A DNA stretch of 8,694 bases from Gammaproteobacteria bacterium (GTDB lineage Bacteria; Pseudomonadota; Gammaproteobacteria; SZUA-229). How positions within the stretch are numbered: the stretch's first letter is position 1; every line of letters begins with the position of its first letter. Shown here one piece after another: positions 1 through 7,300 of the stretch. Made by a program: the position numbers and the translations under genes. The stretch is from contig WTCC01000291.1 in NCBI GenBank assembly GCA_013138755.1, forward strand, positions 1 to 8,694, written 5' to 3'. The notes below the pieces were generated by a model. The model worked only from the letters and a program-made list of their open reading frames with translations. It had not been told where the DNA came from and made no database searches.

Positions 1-95
1 TGCACAGCAACGGTTTTAATGCCTAATTCACGACAGGCGCGCAGTATGCGTAGCGCGATTTCGCCTCTGTTAGCGATAACAACTTTAGATAACAT
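1..95 (-). CDS. accC: Acetyl-CoA carboxylase biotin carboxylase subunit, N-terminal fragment (cut by window start)
   Basis: Only the first 31 codons are present; the gene runs off the left edge. The minus strand reads [20 protein letters not shown] and continues [10 protein letters not shown], the start of the ATP-grasp biotin carboxylase fold, whose opening [14 protein letters not shown] strand-helix is highly conserved in AccC. AccC uses ATP and bicarbonate to carboxylate the biotin carried by AccB, the first half-reaction of malonyl-CoA synthesis for fatty acids. The ATG lies 11 bases after the accB stop, the usual accB-accC operon spacing, so the two subunits are probably co-translated from one message. 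Pyruvate carboxylase subunit A starts similarly, but the position next to accB favours AccC. Confidence 0.95.
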   Translation of the reverse strand, partial: MLSKVVIANRGEIALRILRACRELGIKTVAV

Positions 96-106
96 GTGAC
101 AGTGCC

Positions 107-556
107 TTATTCGATAACGATAAGTGGTTGGCCAAACTCAACAGGTTGGCCATTTTCTACAAGTATGGCTTTAACGATACCTGACTTATCTGCTTCAATC
201 TGATTAAGAATTTTCATTGCTTCGATGATGCAAACCGTATCACCTTGATTGACGCTATCACCTATTTTGACAAAGTCAGGCGTACCAGGTGCCGATGCAG
301 TATAGAAAGTTCCAACCATCGGAGAGTTAACGGTGTGCCCGCTGATAGCAGGTGCTGCTGTGCTTTCAGGTTCGGCTGCTACTGGAGCAGCCGCTACAGG
401 TGCGGGCGCTGGCGCAAATTGAACTGGGGGAGCCATCGCTGCGCCGCTGCCATAGCGTGAAATGCGCACTGACTCCTCACCTTCATTAATTTCGATTTCT
501 GCGATACCGGATTCTTCCAGTAGCTCGATTAATTTTTTTACTTTACGAATATCCAT
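107..556 (-). CDS. accB: Biotin carboxyl carrier protein of acetyl-CoA carboxylase (BCCP)
   Basis: This 149-residue protein carries the biotin that shuttles carboxyl groups from the biotin carboxylase (AccC) to the carboxyltransferase. It has the expected three parts: an N-terminal segment (residues 1-35, [20 protein letters not shown]), a flexible Ala/Pro-rich linker (about 39-72), and a C-terminal biotinyl domain (about 73-149). The biotinylation motif [12 protein letters not shown] places the acceptor lysine at K115. The upstream [15 protein letters not shown] matches the 'thumb' segment typical of acetyl-CoA carboxylase BCCPs. Length is close to the 156 residues of the E. coli protein. 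The start is preceded by an AAGG-type ribosome binding site about 9 bases upstream. It sits 20 bases after aroQ and 11 bases before accC, consistent with an aroQ-accB-accC operon. Confidence 0.97.
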   Translation of the reverse strand: MDIRKVKKLIELLEESGIAEIEINEGEESVRISRYGSGAAMAPPVQFAPAPAPVAAAPVAAEPESTAAPAISGHTVNSPMVGTFYTASAPGTPDFVKIGDSVNQGDTVCIIEAMKILNQIEADKSGIVKAILVENGQPVEFGQPLIVIE

Positions 557-576
557 AAGAGTAACCTTTCGGGATG

Positions 577-1035
577 TTAACCCTGTTGTAGTTGTTTCTG
601 CTTTAATTGGGATATGGCTGCTTGTAACGCCAGTTCATAACCTTGAGGACCAAGGCCTGAGATAACACCAGCAGCAATATCAGAAAAATAGGAATGTTCA
701 CGAAACGCTTCACGTGCGTGAACATTTGATAAATGTATTTCAATAAATGGAATATTCACGCCACTCAAAGCATCACGCAGAGCGATACTGGTGTGAGTGA
801 AAGCGGCAGGGTTGATGATGATAAACCGTACCTTTTCTTTTGCTGCGCTATGGACGTGCTCAATCAGCTCAACTTCAGCGTTGCTTTGTACGCTCTCTAT
901 GCTGAGATTTTCTTTATTGGCAATTACCGACAATCTTTCGTTGATGCTGTCGAGAGTTTCAGAGCCATAATGCTCTGGTTCACGGGTGCCGAGCAGGTTC
1001 AGATTGGGGCCGTTTATAACAAGAATGTCGGACAT
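577..1035 (-). CDS. aroQ: Type II 3-dehydroquinate dehydratase
   Basis: This 152-residue enzyme dehydrates 3-dehydroquinate to 3-dehydroshikimate, the third step of the shikimate pathway to aromatic amino acids, in the cytoplasm. The type II family is a dodecamer unrelated to type I AroD. Visible family motifs are [16 protein letters not shown] (residues 9-24, with R18 and the catalytic Y23), [10 protein letters not shown] (50-59), [10 protein letters not shown] (74-83, with N75 and H81) and [12 protein letters not shown] (98-109, with H101). Length matches the usual 145-155 residues. The 110-bp AT-rich gap upstream, before the tlpA-like gene, could hold a promoter; downstream, only 20 bases separate it from accB. 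Linkage of aroQ with accBC is common in gammaproteobacteria and beyond. Confidence 0.97.
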   Translation of the reverse strand: MSDILVINGPNLNLLGTREPEHYGSETLDSINERLSVIANKENLSIESVQSNAEVELIEHVHSAAKEKVRFIIINPAAFTHTSIALRDALSGVNIPFIEIHLSNVHAREAFREHSYFSDIAAGVISGLGPQGYELALQAAISQLKQKQLQQG

Positions 1036-1145
1036 TTCGCTAGATTTAAACCATATATTATTATTTGCTAATAATTGTGCATAAAAATTAGCTAAATGTC
1101 CACTATTTCGTCGAATTAGTAGCGAAATTCGTTAAATAGATCAAG
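1036..1145 (-). promoter_or_regulatory. AT-rich leader upstream of aroQ-accBC with dyad symmetry
   Basis: This 110-bp gap separates tlpA-like from aroQ. It contains a perfect dyad, ATTATTA-TTTGC-TAATAAT, at 1057-1075, just upstream of the aroQ start, and a second short inverted pair (ATTTCG ... CGAAAT) around 1109-1130. The first dyad overlaps AT-rich -10-like sequence, but no convincing -35 box accompanies it. It may be a promoter and operator for the aroQ-accBC unit, or a stretch of fortuitous AT symmetry. No T-run terminator for tlpA is visible. Confidence 0.3.
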
Positions 1146-1679
1146 TTAAAGGTTGATGCCGTGTTTATCCAACAAATTTTCTGTCTCTATCTTGCTGAGT
1201 TCTCCCCTGATTGTGTCGCTAATTTCGCCTTCGCGATTGATGATTACAGTGTAAGGAAGCACACCAATGCCATTACCAAAGCGTTTTCCTAAGCCTATGC
1301 CATCAGCTTCAGCCAACAAAGAAGGATAATTCATATCTATTTGCTCAGCATACTCAGCAACGGCTTCCGCGTTATCGATGGCGACACCAATAATTTGAAA
1401 GCCCTGATCACCGTATGCTTTTTGTAATTCGATAAAAGCAGGAATCTCTTTTTTGCAGGGAGGGCACCAGGTCGCCCAGAAATTAAGCAGGATTAATTTA
1501 CCGTCCCACTCTTTGATGTTGCGCAGTTTACCGTCCAGATCCATCGCGGCGAATTCGGGGCGTTGGTTACCGATGGCGGGGTTAGTGATTTTTTGTTTTT
1601 GGTTGAGATATTTTTGTAGTGTGAAACCGCTGCCGCCGGCAATCACTATGGCGATGATAAATATTAGGGTGTTTTTCAT
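1146..1679 (-). CDS. TlpA/ResA-like membrane-anchored thioredoxin-fold protein
   Basis: This 177-residue protein is a periplasmic thiol-disulfide oxidoreductase of the TlpA/ResA/AhpC-TSA-related class. Residues 4-20 form one hydrophobic segment, an uncleaved anchor or signal peptide, followed by a short polar linker and a thioredoxin fold from about residue 38. The active site is WCPPC (W71-C75), in the context NFWATWCPPCKKEIP. The cis-proline loop is VLPYTV (P142), as in ResA/TlpA/CcmG proteins. The fold places the reactive cysteines outside the inner membrane, where such proteins reduce target disulfides, for example in apocytochromes c or copper sites. The only DsbD gene in the window lies upstream on the same strand, so DsbD is a natural electron donor. 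The exact substrate cannot be read from sequence. In-frame stops just upstream fix the ATG; no good Shine-Dalgarno sequence is seen. Confidence 0.9.
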   Translation of the reverse strand: MKNTLIFIIAIVIAGGSGFTLQKYLNQKQKITNPAIGNQRPEFAAMDLDGKLRNIKEWDGKLILLNFWATWCPPCKKEIPAFIELQKAYGDQGFQIIGVAIDNAEAVAEYAEQIDMNYPSLLAEADGIGLGKRFGNGIGVLPYTVIINREGEISDTIRGELSKIETENLLDKHGINL

Positions 1680-1767
1680 TTTTCGTAAGGGGTGTTATGT
1701 CTATATAATTTGCATATTTTATATGATTTTTTAGTTTCATTTAATAGTATTTACTGGGTACTTTTTA
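1680..1767 (-). promoter_or_regulatory. AT-rich segment upstream of the tlpA-like gene
   Basis: These 88 bases lie between the palindromic element and the tlpA-like start. They are very AT-rich, with several TATAxx hexamers on the minus strand (around 1701-1725). Because the structured element probably hinders read-through from dsbD, a local promoter here is plausible. I could not identify a convincing paired -35/-10, so this is an inference from position and composition only. Confidence 0.25.
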
Positions 1768-1807
1768 TTTGGCATTGCGGTTATCGCACCGCGGGCGAGT
1801 TACTCTT
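1768..1807 (+). repeat. Left 40-bp terminal inverted repeat
   Basis: It begins TTTGGCATTGCGGTTATCGC and ends in GCGGGCGAGTTACTCTT. The reverse complement recurs at 2388-2427 with one difference, T against C at position 1801. The core is noticeably more GC-rich than the flanks. Its inner end overlaps the first hairpin. Confidence 0.9.
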
Positions 1808-1830
1808 TTGCTACAGCCCAAAAGAGTAAC
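1799..1830 (+). repeat. Hairpin 1 (mirror partner of hairpin 7)
   Basis: A perfect 11-bp stem, GTTACTCTTTT against AAAAGAGTAAC, closes a 10-base loop (GCTACAGCCC). The mirrored stem at 2287-2318 has related but changed sequence with pairing retained. Confidence 0.85.
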
Positions 1831-1856
1831 CAGAAAAGACCGCCACCACGGCTACG

Positions 1857-1878
1857 CCCCTGCATGAAGACGCAGGGG
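1857..1878 (+). repeat. Hairpin 2 (mirror partner of hairpin 6)
   Basis: A perfect 7-bp stem, CCCCTGC against GCAGGGG, with an 8-base loop. Compared with the mirrored stem at 2239-2259, its closing C-G pair is replaced there by T-A, a compensatory change. Confidence 0.8.
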
Positions 1879-1881
1879 TTC

Positions 1882-1992
1882 CCATTTAGCTATCTGCATT
1901 ATCATGCTGCGCCAGAACTCGCCTGCGTATAAAGACACGCAAGCTCAAACAGCTGTCACAGAAAGCCCATGATAATACAGACACCTAAATGG
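1882..1992 (+). repeat. Hairpin 3, long stem-loop (mirror partner of hairpin 5)
   Basis: The 25-base arms at 1882-1906 and 1968-1992 pair at 22 of 25 positions (counting Watson-Crick only). They open CCATTTAG and close CTAAATGG. The 61-base apical part contains a further small stem (TGCGT ... ACGC near 1923-1940). On the minus strand its apical sequence (CTTTCTGTGACAGCTGTTTG) resembles the apex of hairpin 5 on the plus strand. Confidence 0.8.
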
Positions 1993-2020
1993 CTTGCCTA
2001 AAAGTGGACAAGGTCAATAA

Positions 2021-2113
2021 CAAAAGAAAAACGAAACAAAGCAAGAGATAAGAGCCAACACTCGGTGCAAGTTTGTTTCCTTTGCTTTGGTATTTCGTTT
2101 TGTTTTTTTCTTT
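2021..2113 (+). repeat. Hairpin 4, central A/T-rich stem at the symmetry axis
   Basis: The left arm at 2032-2044 (CGAAACAAAGCAA) pairs with 2082-2097 (TTGCTTTG then TTTCG) with a 3-base bulge (GTA, 2090-2092). The stem extends outward less exactly through an A-rich run on the left and a T-rich run on the right. It sits near the midpoint of the element (about 2097), which makes it the likely axis of the large palindrome. Confidence 0.6.
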
Positions 2114-2137
2114 AGCTTTTACCTCACATCAGCCAAG

Positions 2138-2235
2138 CCATTGAGACAGGTTAGACGCCATGAGCTTTCTGTGAAAACTGTCTGAGCGTTCTTTGCGAGT
2201 TTTTTCACAGCATGGCGACTGGCCTGTCTCAATGG
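2138..2235 (+). repeat. Hairpin 5, long stem-loop (mirror partner of hairpin 3)
   Basis: The arms at 2138-2162 (CCATTGAGACAGG...GCCATG) and 2211-2235 pair at 22 of 25 positions. The apex contains CTTTCTGTGAAAACTGTCTG, similar to the reverse complement of the apex of hairpin 3. Its arms differ from those of hairpin 3 at about half of positions but keep the same length and the same pairing quality. Confidence 0.8.
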
Positions 2236-2238
2236 GTA

Positions 2239-2259
2239 CCCCTGTGTCTTTTACAGGGG
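2239..2259 (+). repeat. Hairpin 6 (mirror partner of hairpin 2)
   Basis: A perfect 7-bp stem, CCCCTGT against ACAGGGG, with a 7-base loop (GTCTTTT). It follows hairpin 5 by three bases, exactly as hairpin 2 precedes hairpin 3. Confidence 0.8.
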
Positions 2260-2286
2260 CGCCCGGCGTAGTGACGGCTTTTTTTG

Positions 2287-2318
2287 GTTACTTTTTTTAG
2301 CTGTAGAAAAAAAGTGAC
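2287..2318 (+). repeat. Hairpin 7 (mirror partner of hairpin 1)
   Basis: A 12-bp stem, GTTACTTTTTTT against AAAAAAAGTGAC, with one G-T wobble and an 8-base loop (AGCTGTAG). The loop contains CTGTAG, the reverse complement of CTACAG in the loop of hairpin 1, which supports common origin of the two halves. Confidence 0.8.
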
Positions 2319-2387
2319 TCGCCGTGAAGGGCGAAACTCACGAGATAAATTTAAAATAGTCGGTTATTTAAAGTACAGAAACTAAAT

Positions 2388-2427
2388 AAGAGTGACTCGC
2401 CCGCGGTGCGATAACCGCAATGCCAAA
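2388..2427 (-). repeat. Right 40-bp terminal inverted repeat
   Basis: It starts AAGAGTGACTCGCCCGCGG and ends CGATAACCGCAATGCCAAA, the reverse complement of 1768-1807 at 39 of 40 positions. It is separated from hairpin 7 by 69 bp that the left side lacks; that segment begins with a second, diverged copy of the end motif (around 2314-2340). Confidence 0.9.
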
Positions 2428-2480
2428 GTAAGAAATTGCAATTAACTAAAATTGAAGAAGTAAATGTATTGAAGAGAAAA

Positions 2481-4328
2481 CTAATTAAGCGCCTGCGTAA
2501 CATGAGAACTAAACTTATCCGCTGGCATATATCCAACCACCCGATAATTCCGACGTTCTAACCCATCAACACCAAAAAACATAATCGAAGGCGGACCAAT
2601 AATACCGAAGTGTTTATAGAGTTCGGTATCTAATTCATCATTAGGCGTAACGTCTGCCTGCAATAGAACAACACCCTCTAGTGCTTTCTGTACAGACGGA
2701 TCAGCAAAGGTAAACGTTTCCATCTCTTTGCATGAAACACACCAGTCAGCATAAAAATCTAACATAACAGGTTTTCCTGCTGCTTTGGCTTTAGCTAGTT
2801 CTGCGTTTAAACCAGCAACACCTTTGATCTGTTTGAAGTTTAAATGTTCTGCTTGAGCAGCTGTGCCTGAAAAGTTACCTAGACCTTTAAGTGGTTGGAA
2901 TACGTTCCTATTGCCGCTGGCTAATCCCAATAGGATTATGATGCCGTATATCAACAGCAGTACACCGAGACCTTTCCACAGTTTTTTCCAGCCACTACTA
3001 CCTGTTGCTAAACTATCCACCGCGCCCATGTAGATAGCAGAAACAATAATTAATGATGCCCATAGAGCCATGGTGAATGCTACGGGTGCGACGCGTTCGA
3101 GTAACCAGATAGCCAGGCCTAATAATAGAACACCGAACACGGCTTTGACTGCGTCCATCCAGGCGCCTGCTTTGGGTAAGAACTTGCCGGCAGAAGCGCC
3201 GATGACTAACAGCGGTGCGCCCATGCCCATGCTTAAAGAGAATAAAGCCATACCGCCTAAAACAGCATCACCTGTTTCGGCGATATAAATCAATGCGCCA
3301 ACTAAAGGGGCTGTTACGCAAGGGCCAACGATAAGTGCTGATAAAAAACCCATGATGGCAACACCGATGATATTGCCGCCTTGTTGACTGTTACTCATGC
3401 TGGTTAATTTACTCTGTATGCTAGCAGGCATCTGTAGTTCGTAAAAACCAAACATGGAAAATGACAGCGCAACAAAGATGATAGCAAAGCTGCCGATGAT
3501 CCAGGGATTCTGGAACCATGCCTGTATGTTTTCACCGGATAATCCAACCAGGATACCGACGATGGTATAAGTCATCGCCATGGCTAAGACGTAAACCAGC
3601 GAAAGATAAAATGCTTTGCGGGTAGTGATGTTTTCGCCTTGCCCAACGATGATGCCAGACAGGATTGGAATCATCGGGAATACACAGGGTGTGAAAGCAA
3701 GCAGTAAACCAGCACCGAAGAATATGAGCAGTGTTAACCAGGTATTGCCGCTGCGTAATGCATTGGCAATTTCATCCTGTTCCGAAATGAGCGGCTCAGA
3801 TGTGGGATTTGTCGTACTGTTCTCGATAGCTGCAGCCTGTGCGGCAGAGATAGGTGATAATTTAACGGTGAATTTTTTGGTCTGTGGCGGGTAACAGATG
3901 CCAGAAATTTCAGAACAACCTTGATACTTAACCTTGAAAGTTACGTCTTTGTCACCATTACCGGTATATTGATAGGGTAGAGTCGCATCGGCAAAATTGT
4001 GAAACACGTAAAGGGTTTTATTGAAGATAGGGTCGTCTTTGGAATCGCCCGCTGGCATGACCAAAGGCTTTGACGTTACTGTGGCATCGTCGGTTGTTAT
4101 CTGCATCTTGTCGCGATACAGATAGTGACCCTCTGCGATTATCCAGTTAACGTTGAATTGGCCGGGCTTAGATTCGTAACTGATCTGAAAGGCATCATCG
4201 GGATCGAGGATGTCGTCTTCCATGCCACCAAGGCTGTCAAGAAGATTAAAACTTTCTGCCGCCCAAAGAGGTAAACTAAAGGTCGCAATTAGCAGAAATG
4301 AAAGAAAAGATTTCGAGGCTGTTGTCAT
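2481..4328 (-). CDS. dsbD: Protein-disulfide reductase DsbD (thiol:disulfide interchange protein)
   Basis: DsbD passes electrons from cytoplasmic thioredoxin across the inner membrane to periplasmic partners. From the chosen ATG (615 residues), a signal peptide of about 24 residues ends LPLWAA before ES. All three redox modules are present: the N-terminal immunoglobulin-like domain (about 25-165) with GCSEISGICYPP (C138, C145); eight hydrophobic segments (about 197-470) with FTPCVFPMIPILSG (C215) and VGPCVTAPLVGA (C337); and a C-terminal thioredoxin domain with DFYADWCVSCKEME (C530, C533). Each pair needed for the relay is intact. The same frame stays open to a TTG at 4400, with another ATG at 4376; I prefer 4328 because it gives a standard signal peptide, although no good ribosome binding site precedes it. 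At 615 residues it is somewhat longer than E. coli DsbD (565). It probably serves the TlpA-like protein downstream. Confidence 0.95.
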   Translation of the reverse strand: MTTASKSFLSFLLIATFSLPLWAAESFNLLDSLGGMEDDILDPDDAFQISYESKPGQFNVNWIIAEGHYLYRDKMQITTDDATVTSKPLVMPAGDSKDDPIFNKTLYVFHNFADATLPYQYTGNGDKDVTFKVKYQGCSEISGICYPPQTKKFTVKLSPISAAQAAAIENSTTNPTSEPLISEQDEIANALRSGNTWLTLLIFFGAGLLLAFTPCVFPMIPILSGIIVGQGENITTRKAFYLSLVYVLAMAMTYTIVGILVGLSGENIQAWFQNPWIIGSFAIIFVALSFSMFGFYELQMPASIQSKLTSMSNSQQGGNIIGVAIMGFLSALIVGPCVTAPLVGALIYIAETGDAVLGGMALFSLSMGMGAPLLVIGASAGKFLPKAGAWMDAVKAVFGVLLLGLAIWLLERVAPVAFTMALWASLIIVSAIYMGAVDSLATGSSGWKKLWKGLGVLLLIYGIIILLGLASGNRNVFQPLKGLGNFSGTAAQAEHLNFKQIKGVAGLNAELAKAKAAGKPVMLDFYADWCVSCKEMETFTFADPSVQKALEGVVLLQADVTPNDELDTELYKHFGIIGPPSIMFFGVDGLERRNYRVVGYMPADKFSSHVTQALN

Positions 4329-4493
4329 ATTAATAAGCGCTATAAAATTACAGGAATTGGGTAAATAGTTAGACATGCTTATCACTTTAGGTTCAAGCAA
4401 CTATAGGAAAAGCGTCATACGTGGTTATTAATACTAGCAAATAACCCTTAAAAAAATCTTAATTTAGAATAAGGCAGAGAAGTATACATACTG
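4329..4493. promoter_or_regulatory. Divergent intergenic region between dsbD and fxsA
   Basis: The two genes diverge here, so the promoters of both should lie in this stretch. It is AT-rich, with TAGAAT at 4465-4470 and TATACATA at 4483-4490 on the plus strand, and TATAGT on the minus strand at 4401-4406. None has a convincing -35 partner, so I do not assign a specific promoter. Confidence 0.35.
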
Positions 4494-4988
4494 ATGATTA
4501 GAAAATGGCCATTATTATTTATCATAATACCGCTTATAGAGCTGTATTTTATCATTGCTGTAGGCGAACAGATCGGTGCCTTCTGGACTGTTATATTGGT
4601 GCTGCTGACAGCTGTCGTTGGCGTTAATCTACTACGTTTTCAAGGGATGAGTACGTTGGCGCGAGCGCAGAAAAGCATGGCGCAAGGACAGATTCCGGCG
4701 ATGGAGATGGTAGAAGGTATGGCGCTGGCGGTTGCTGGTGTGTTGCTCATCACGCCAGGGTTTATTACAGACAGCATCGGCTTGTTGCTCCTCATTCCCG
4801 CCAGTAGACAACTTATAGTGAAATTTATAATGAGAAGGGCATCTGTACAGGCAAATCTTTATGGTGGTACAGGTGGTTTTCAGCAGGGCAGGCCGCAAGA
4901 TCAACAAGATCTTTACGGCAAAAAATCAGATGTGGTTAAGCCAAAAGTTGGTCGAACCATAGAAGGGGAGTTCAAAAGGGAAGATTGA
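4494..4988 (+). CDS. fxsA: FxsA family inner-membrane protein
   Basis: This 164-residue protein belongs to the FxsA family; the E. coli member, when overproduced, relieves F-plasmid exclusion of phage T7, and its normal role is not established. It shows hydrophobic segments at about 5-24, 27-46 and 77-103, and a polar C-terminal tail (about 115-164) predicted to be cytoplasmic. Recognisable conserved stretches are PLIELYFIIAVGEQIGAFWT (13-32), the EGMALAVAGVLLITPGF.TD segment (74-93) and the following GLLLLIPASR. Length is typical (about 150-165). It lies directly upstream of groES, as in E. coli, where fxsA is also beside the groE locus. No terminator is evident between it and groES, so some read-through into groESL is possible. 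The ribosome binding site is weak. Confidence 0.9.
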   Translation: MIRKWPLLFIIIPLIELYFIIAVGEQIGAFWTVILVLLTAVVGVNLLRFQGMSTLARAQKSMAQGQIPAMEMVEGMALAVAGVLLITPGFITDSIGLLLLIPASRQLIVKFIMRRASVQANLYGGTGGFQQGRPQDQQDLYGKKSDVVKPKVGRTIEGEFKRED

Positions 4989-5039
4989 TACCTTCATTCC
5001 CGTACAGTACCGCTAAATATCGACTTTTTTCCATTTCAA

Positions 5040-5069
5040 CCCTTGAAATCACCCAAATCGTCCCTATTA
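5040..5069 (+). promoter_or_regulatory. Sigma-32-like heat-shock promoter for groESL
   Basis: CCCTTGAA (5040-5047), a 14-base spacer and CCCTATTA (5062-5069) closely follow the RpoH consensus (CCCTTGAA, 13-15 bases, CCCCAT-T/A). Transcription would start near 5076, giving a leader of about 150 bases that includes the CIRCE element. It lies 52 bases after the fxsA stop. Confidence 0.65.
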
Positions 5070-5132
5070 ATCAAATCATCAGGCATTTGGCGTCGAGCCT
5101 GACTATTACTTGTGAAATACACAGGCTAAGGC

Positions 5133-5160
5133 TTGACTCCAACGGTTTCGTCATTATGAT
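5133..5160 (+). promoter_or_regulatory. Sigma-70-type promoter of groESL
   Basis: TTGACT (5133-5138, five of six consensus) and TATGAT (5155-5160, five of six) are separated by 16 bases. The predicted start, around 5167, falls inside the CIRCE operator, so repressor binding should block this promoter directly. Confidence 0.75.
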
Positions 5161-5186
5161 TAGCACTCACCAAGAGAGAGTGCTAA
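5160..5186 (+). promoter_or_regulatory. CIRCE operator (HrcA binding site), perfect consensus
   Basis: TTAGCACTC-N9-GAGTGCTAA is an exact match to the CIRCE consensus, with exactly nine bases (ACCAAGAGA) between the arms. CIRCE is the operator of the HrcA repressor, whose activity depends on GroEL; here it would close a feedback loop on groESL. Its first base is the last base of the -10 box. The hrcA gene is not in this window. Confidence 0.95.
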
Positions 5187-5225
5187 AGCTTTATTAATAA
5201 TTATTCAATTTAGAGGAAAACAAAA

Positions 5226-5516
5226 ATGAAAATACGTCCATTACACGACAGAGTAGTCGTAAAACGTATGGAAGAAGAACGCACCAGTGCTGGTGGCATC
5301 GTCATTCCTGATTCAGCAACAGAAAAACCAGCTGAAGGTGAAGTGATTGCAGTTGGTAAAGGCAAAATTAATGATTCTGGCGAAGTTCTTGCGATGGACG
5401 TAAAAGTCGGCGACAAGATTTTATTCGGTAAATATTCCGGTACAGAGATCAAAATCGAAGGTCAAGATGTACTGATTATGCGCGAAGAAGATATTTTGGG
5501 TGTGATAGCTGCATAG
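5226..5516 (+). CDS. groS: Co-chaperonin GroES (Hsp10)
   Basis: This 96-residue protein forms the heptameric lid of the GroEL folding chamber. It starts [20 protein letters not shown], followed by the mobile loop [15 protein letters not shown] (about 21-35) that docks onto GroEL, and contains the GEVIAVGKG strand and the C-terminal [13 protein letters not shown]. Length equals that of typical bacterial GroES (95-97). A strong ribosome binding site (AGAGGA, 5212-5217) lies nine bases before the ATG. It is the first gene of the groES-groEL operon, 75 bases ahead of groEL, and is preceded by stacked sigma-32-like, sigma-70 and CIRCE control sites. Confidence 0.98.
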   Translation: MKIRPLHDRVVVKRMEEERTSAGGIVIPDSATEKPAEGEVIAVGKGKINDSGEVLAMDVKVGDKILFGKYSGTEIKIEGQDVLIMREEDILGVIAA

Positions 5517-5579
5517 AGCAGACTGCATAAGCAATTCATCCAGTAAATAAATAATTAGATTATTCAGAAAAGAATTTAG

Positions 5580-7232
<1,653 letters not shown>

Positions 7233-7270
7233 TAGCTGTACATTTCGGCTTTGTAATAAAAGCTAATGTT

Positions 7271-7300
7271 AAAAAAGCCTCGCAATTGCGAGGCTTTTTT
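7271..7300 (+). terminator. Rho-independent terminator after groEL, fully symmetrical
   Basis: The 30 bases form a perfect palindrome: six A, GCCTCGC-AATT-GCGAGGC, six T. The GC-rich stem followed by a T-run on either strand means it should terminate transcription in both directions, though no converging gene is present on the right. It begins 38 bases after the groEL stop. Confidence 0.93.

Larger units (their letters stand above)
1768..2427. mobile_element. 660-bp non-coding nested palindromic element (MITE-like) with 40-bp terminal inverted repeats
   Basis: The ends match as inverted repeats over 40 bp with one mismatch (1768-1807 against 2388-2427). The interior is a second-order inverted repeat. 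In left-to-right order there is a T/A stem (1799-1830), a CCCCTGC stem (1857-1878) and a long stem-loop (1882-1992); after a central A/T-rich stem (2021-2113) these are mirrored by a long stem-loop (2138-2235), a CCCCTGT stem (2239-2259) and a T/A stem (2287-2318). A further 69 bp on the right (2319-2387) has no counterpart on the left. No frame inside gives a credible protein, so any movement would need enzymes supplied from elsewhere. No target-site duplication is evident in the flanks. It interrupts the otherwise colinear dsbD/tlpA-aroQ-accBC strand. The structure is directly visible; its mobile nature is inferred. Confidence 0.7.

Noticed and set aside
577..1035. AroQ carries SNAEVE where many family members have SNHEGE
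   Set aside because: Gammaproteobacterial AroQ1 proteins, as I recall for Pseudomonas, have SNAEYE at this place, and the catalytic residues are intact, so it is normal variation.
1768..2427. CRISPR array or tandem repeat array as explanation of the repeats
   Set aside because: There are no regularly spaced direct repeats with unique spacers. The repeats are inverted and nested.
1768..2427. Intact insertion sequence with transposase
   Set aside because: It is too short, and no frame in either strand encodes a DDE, HUH or other transposase. No target-site duplication was found.
2351..2536. Minus-strand open frame of 61 codons spanning the right end of the palindromic element and the dsbD 3' end
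   Set aside because: It straddles the terminal repeat and overlaps dsbD in another frame, has no ribosome binding site and low-complexity content. It is treated as a chance frame.
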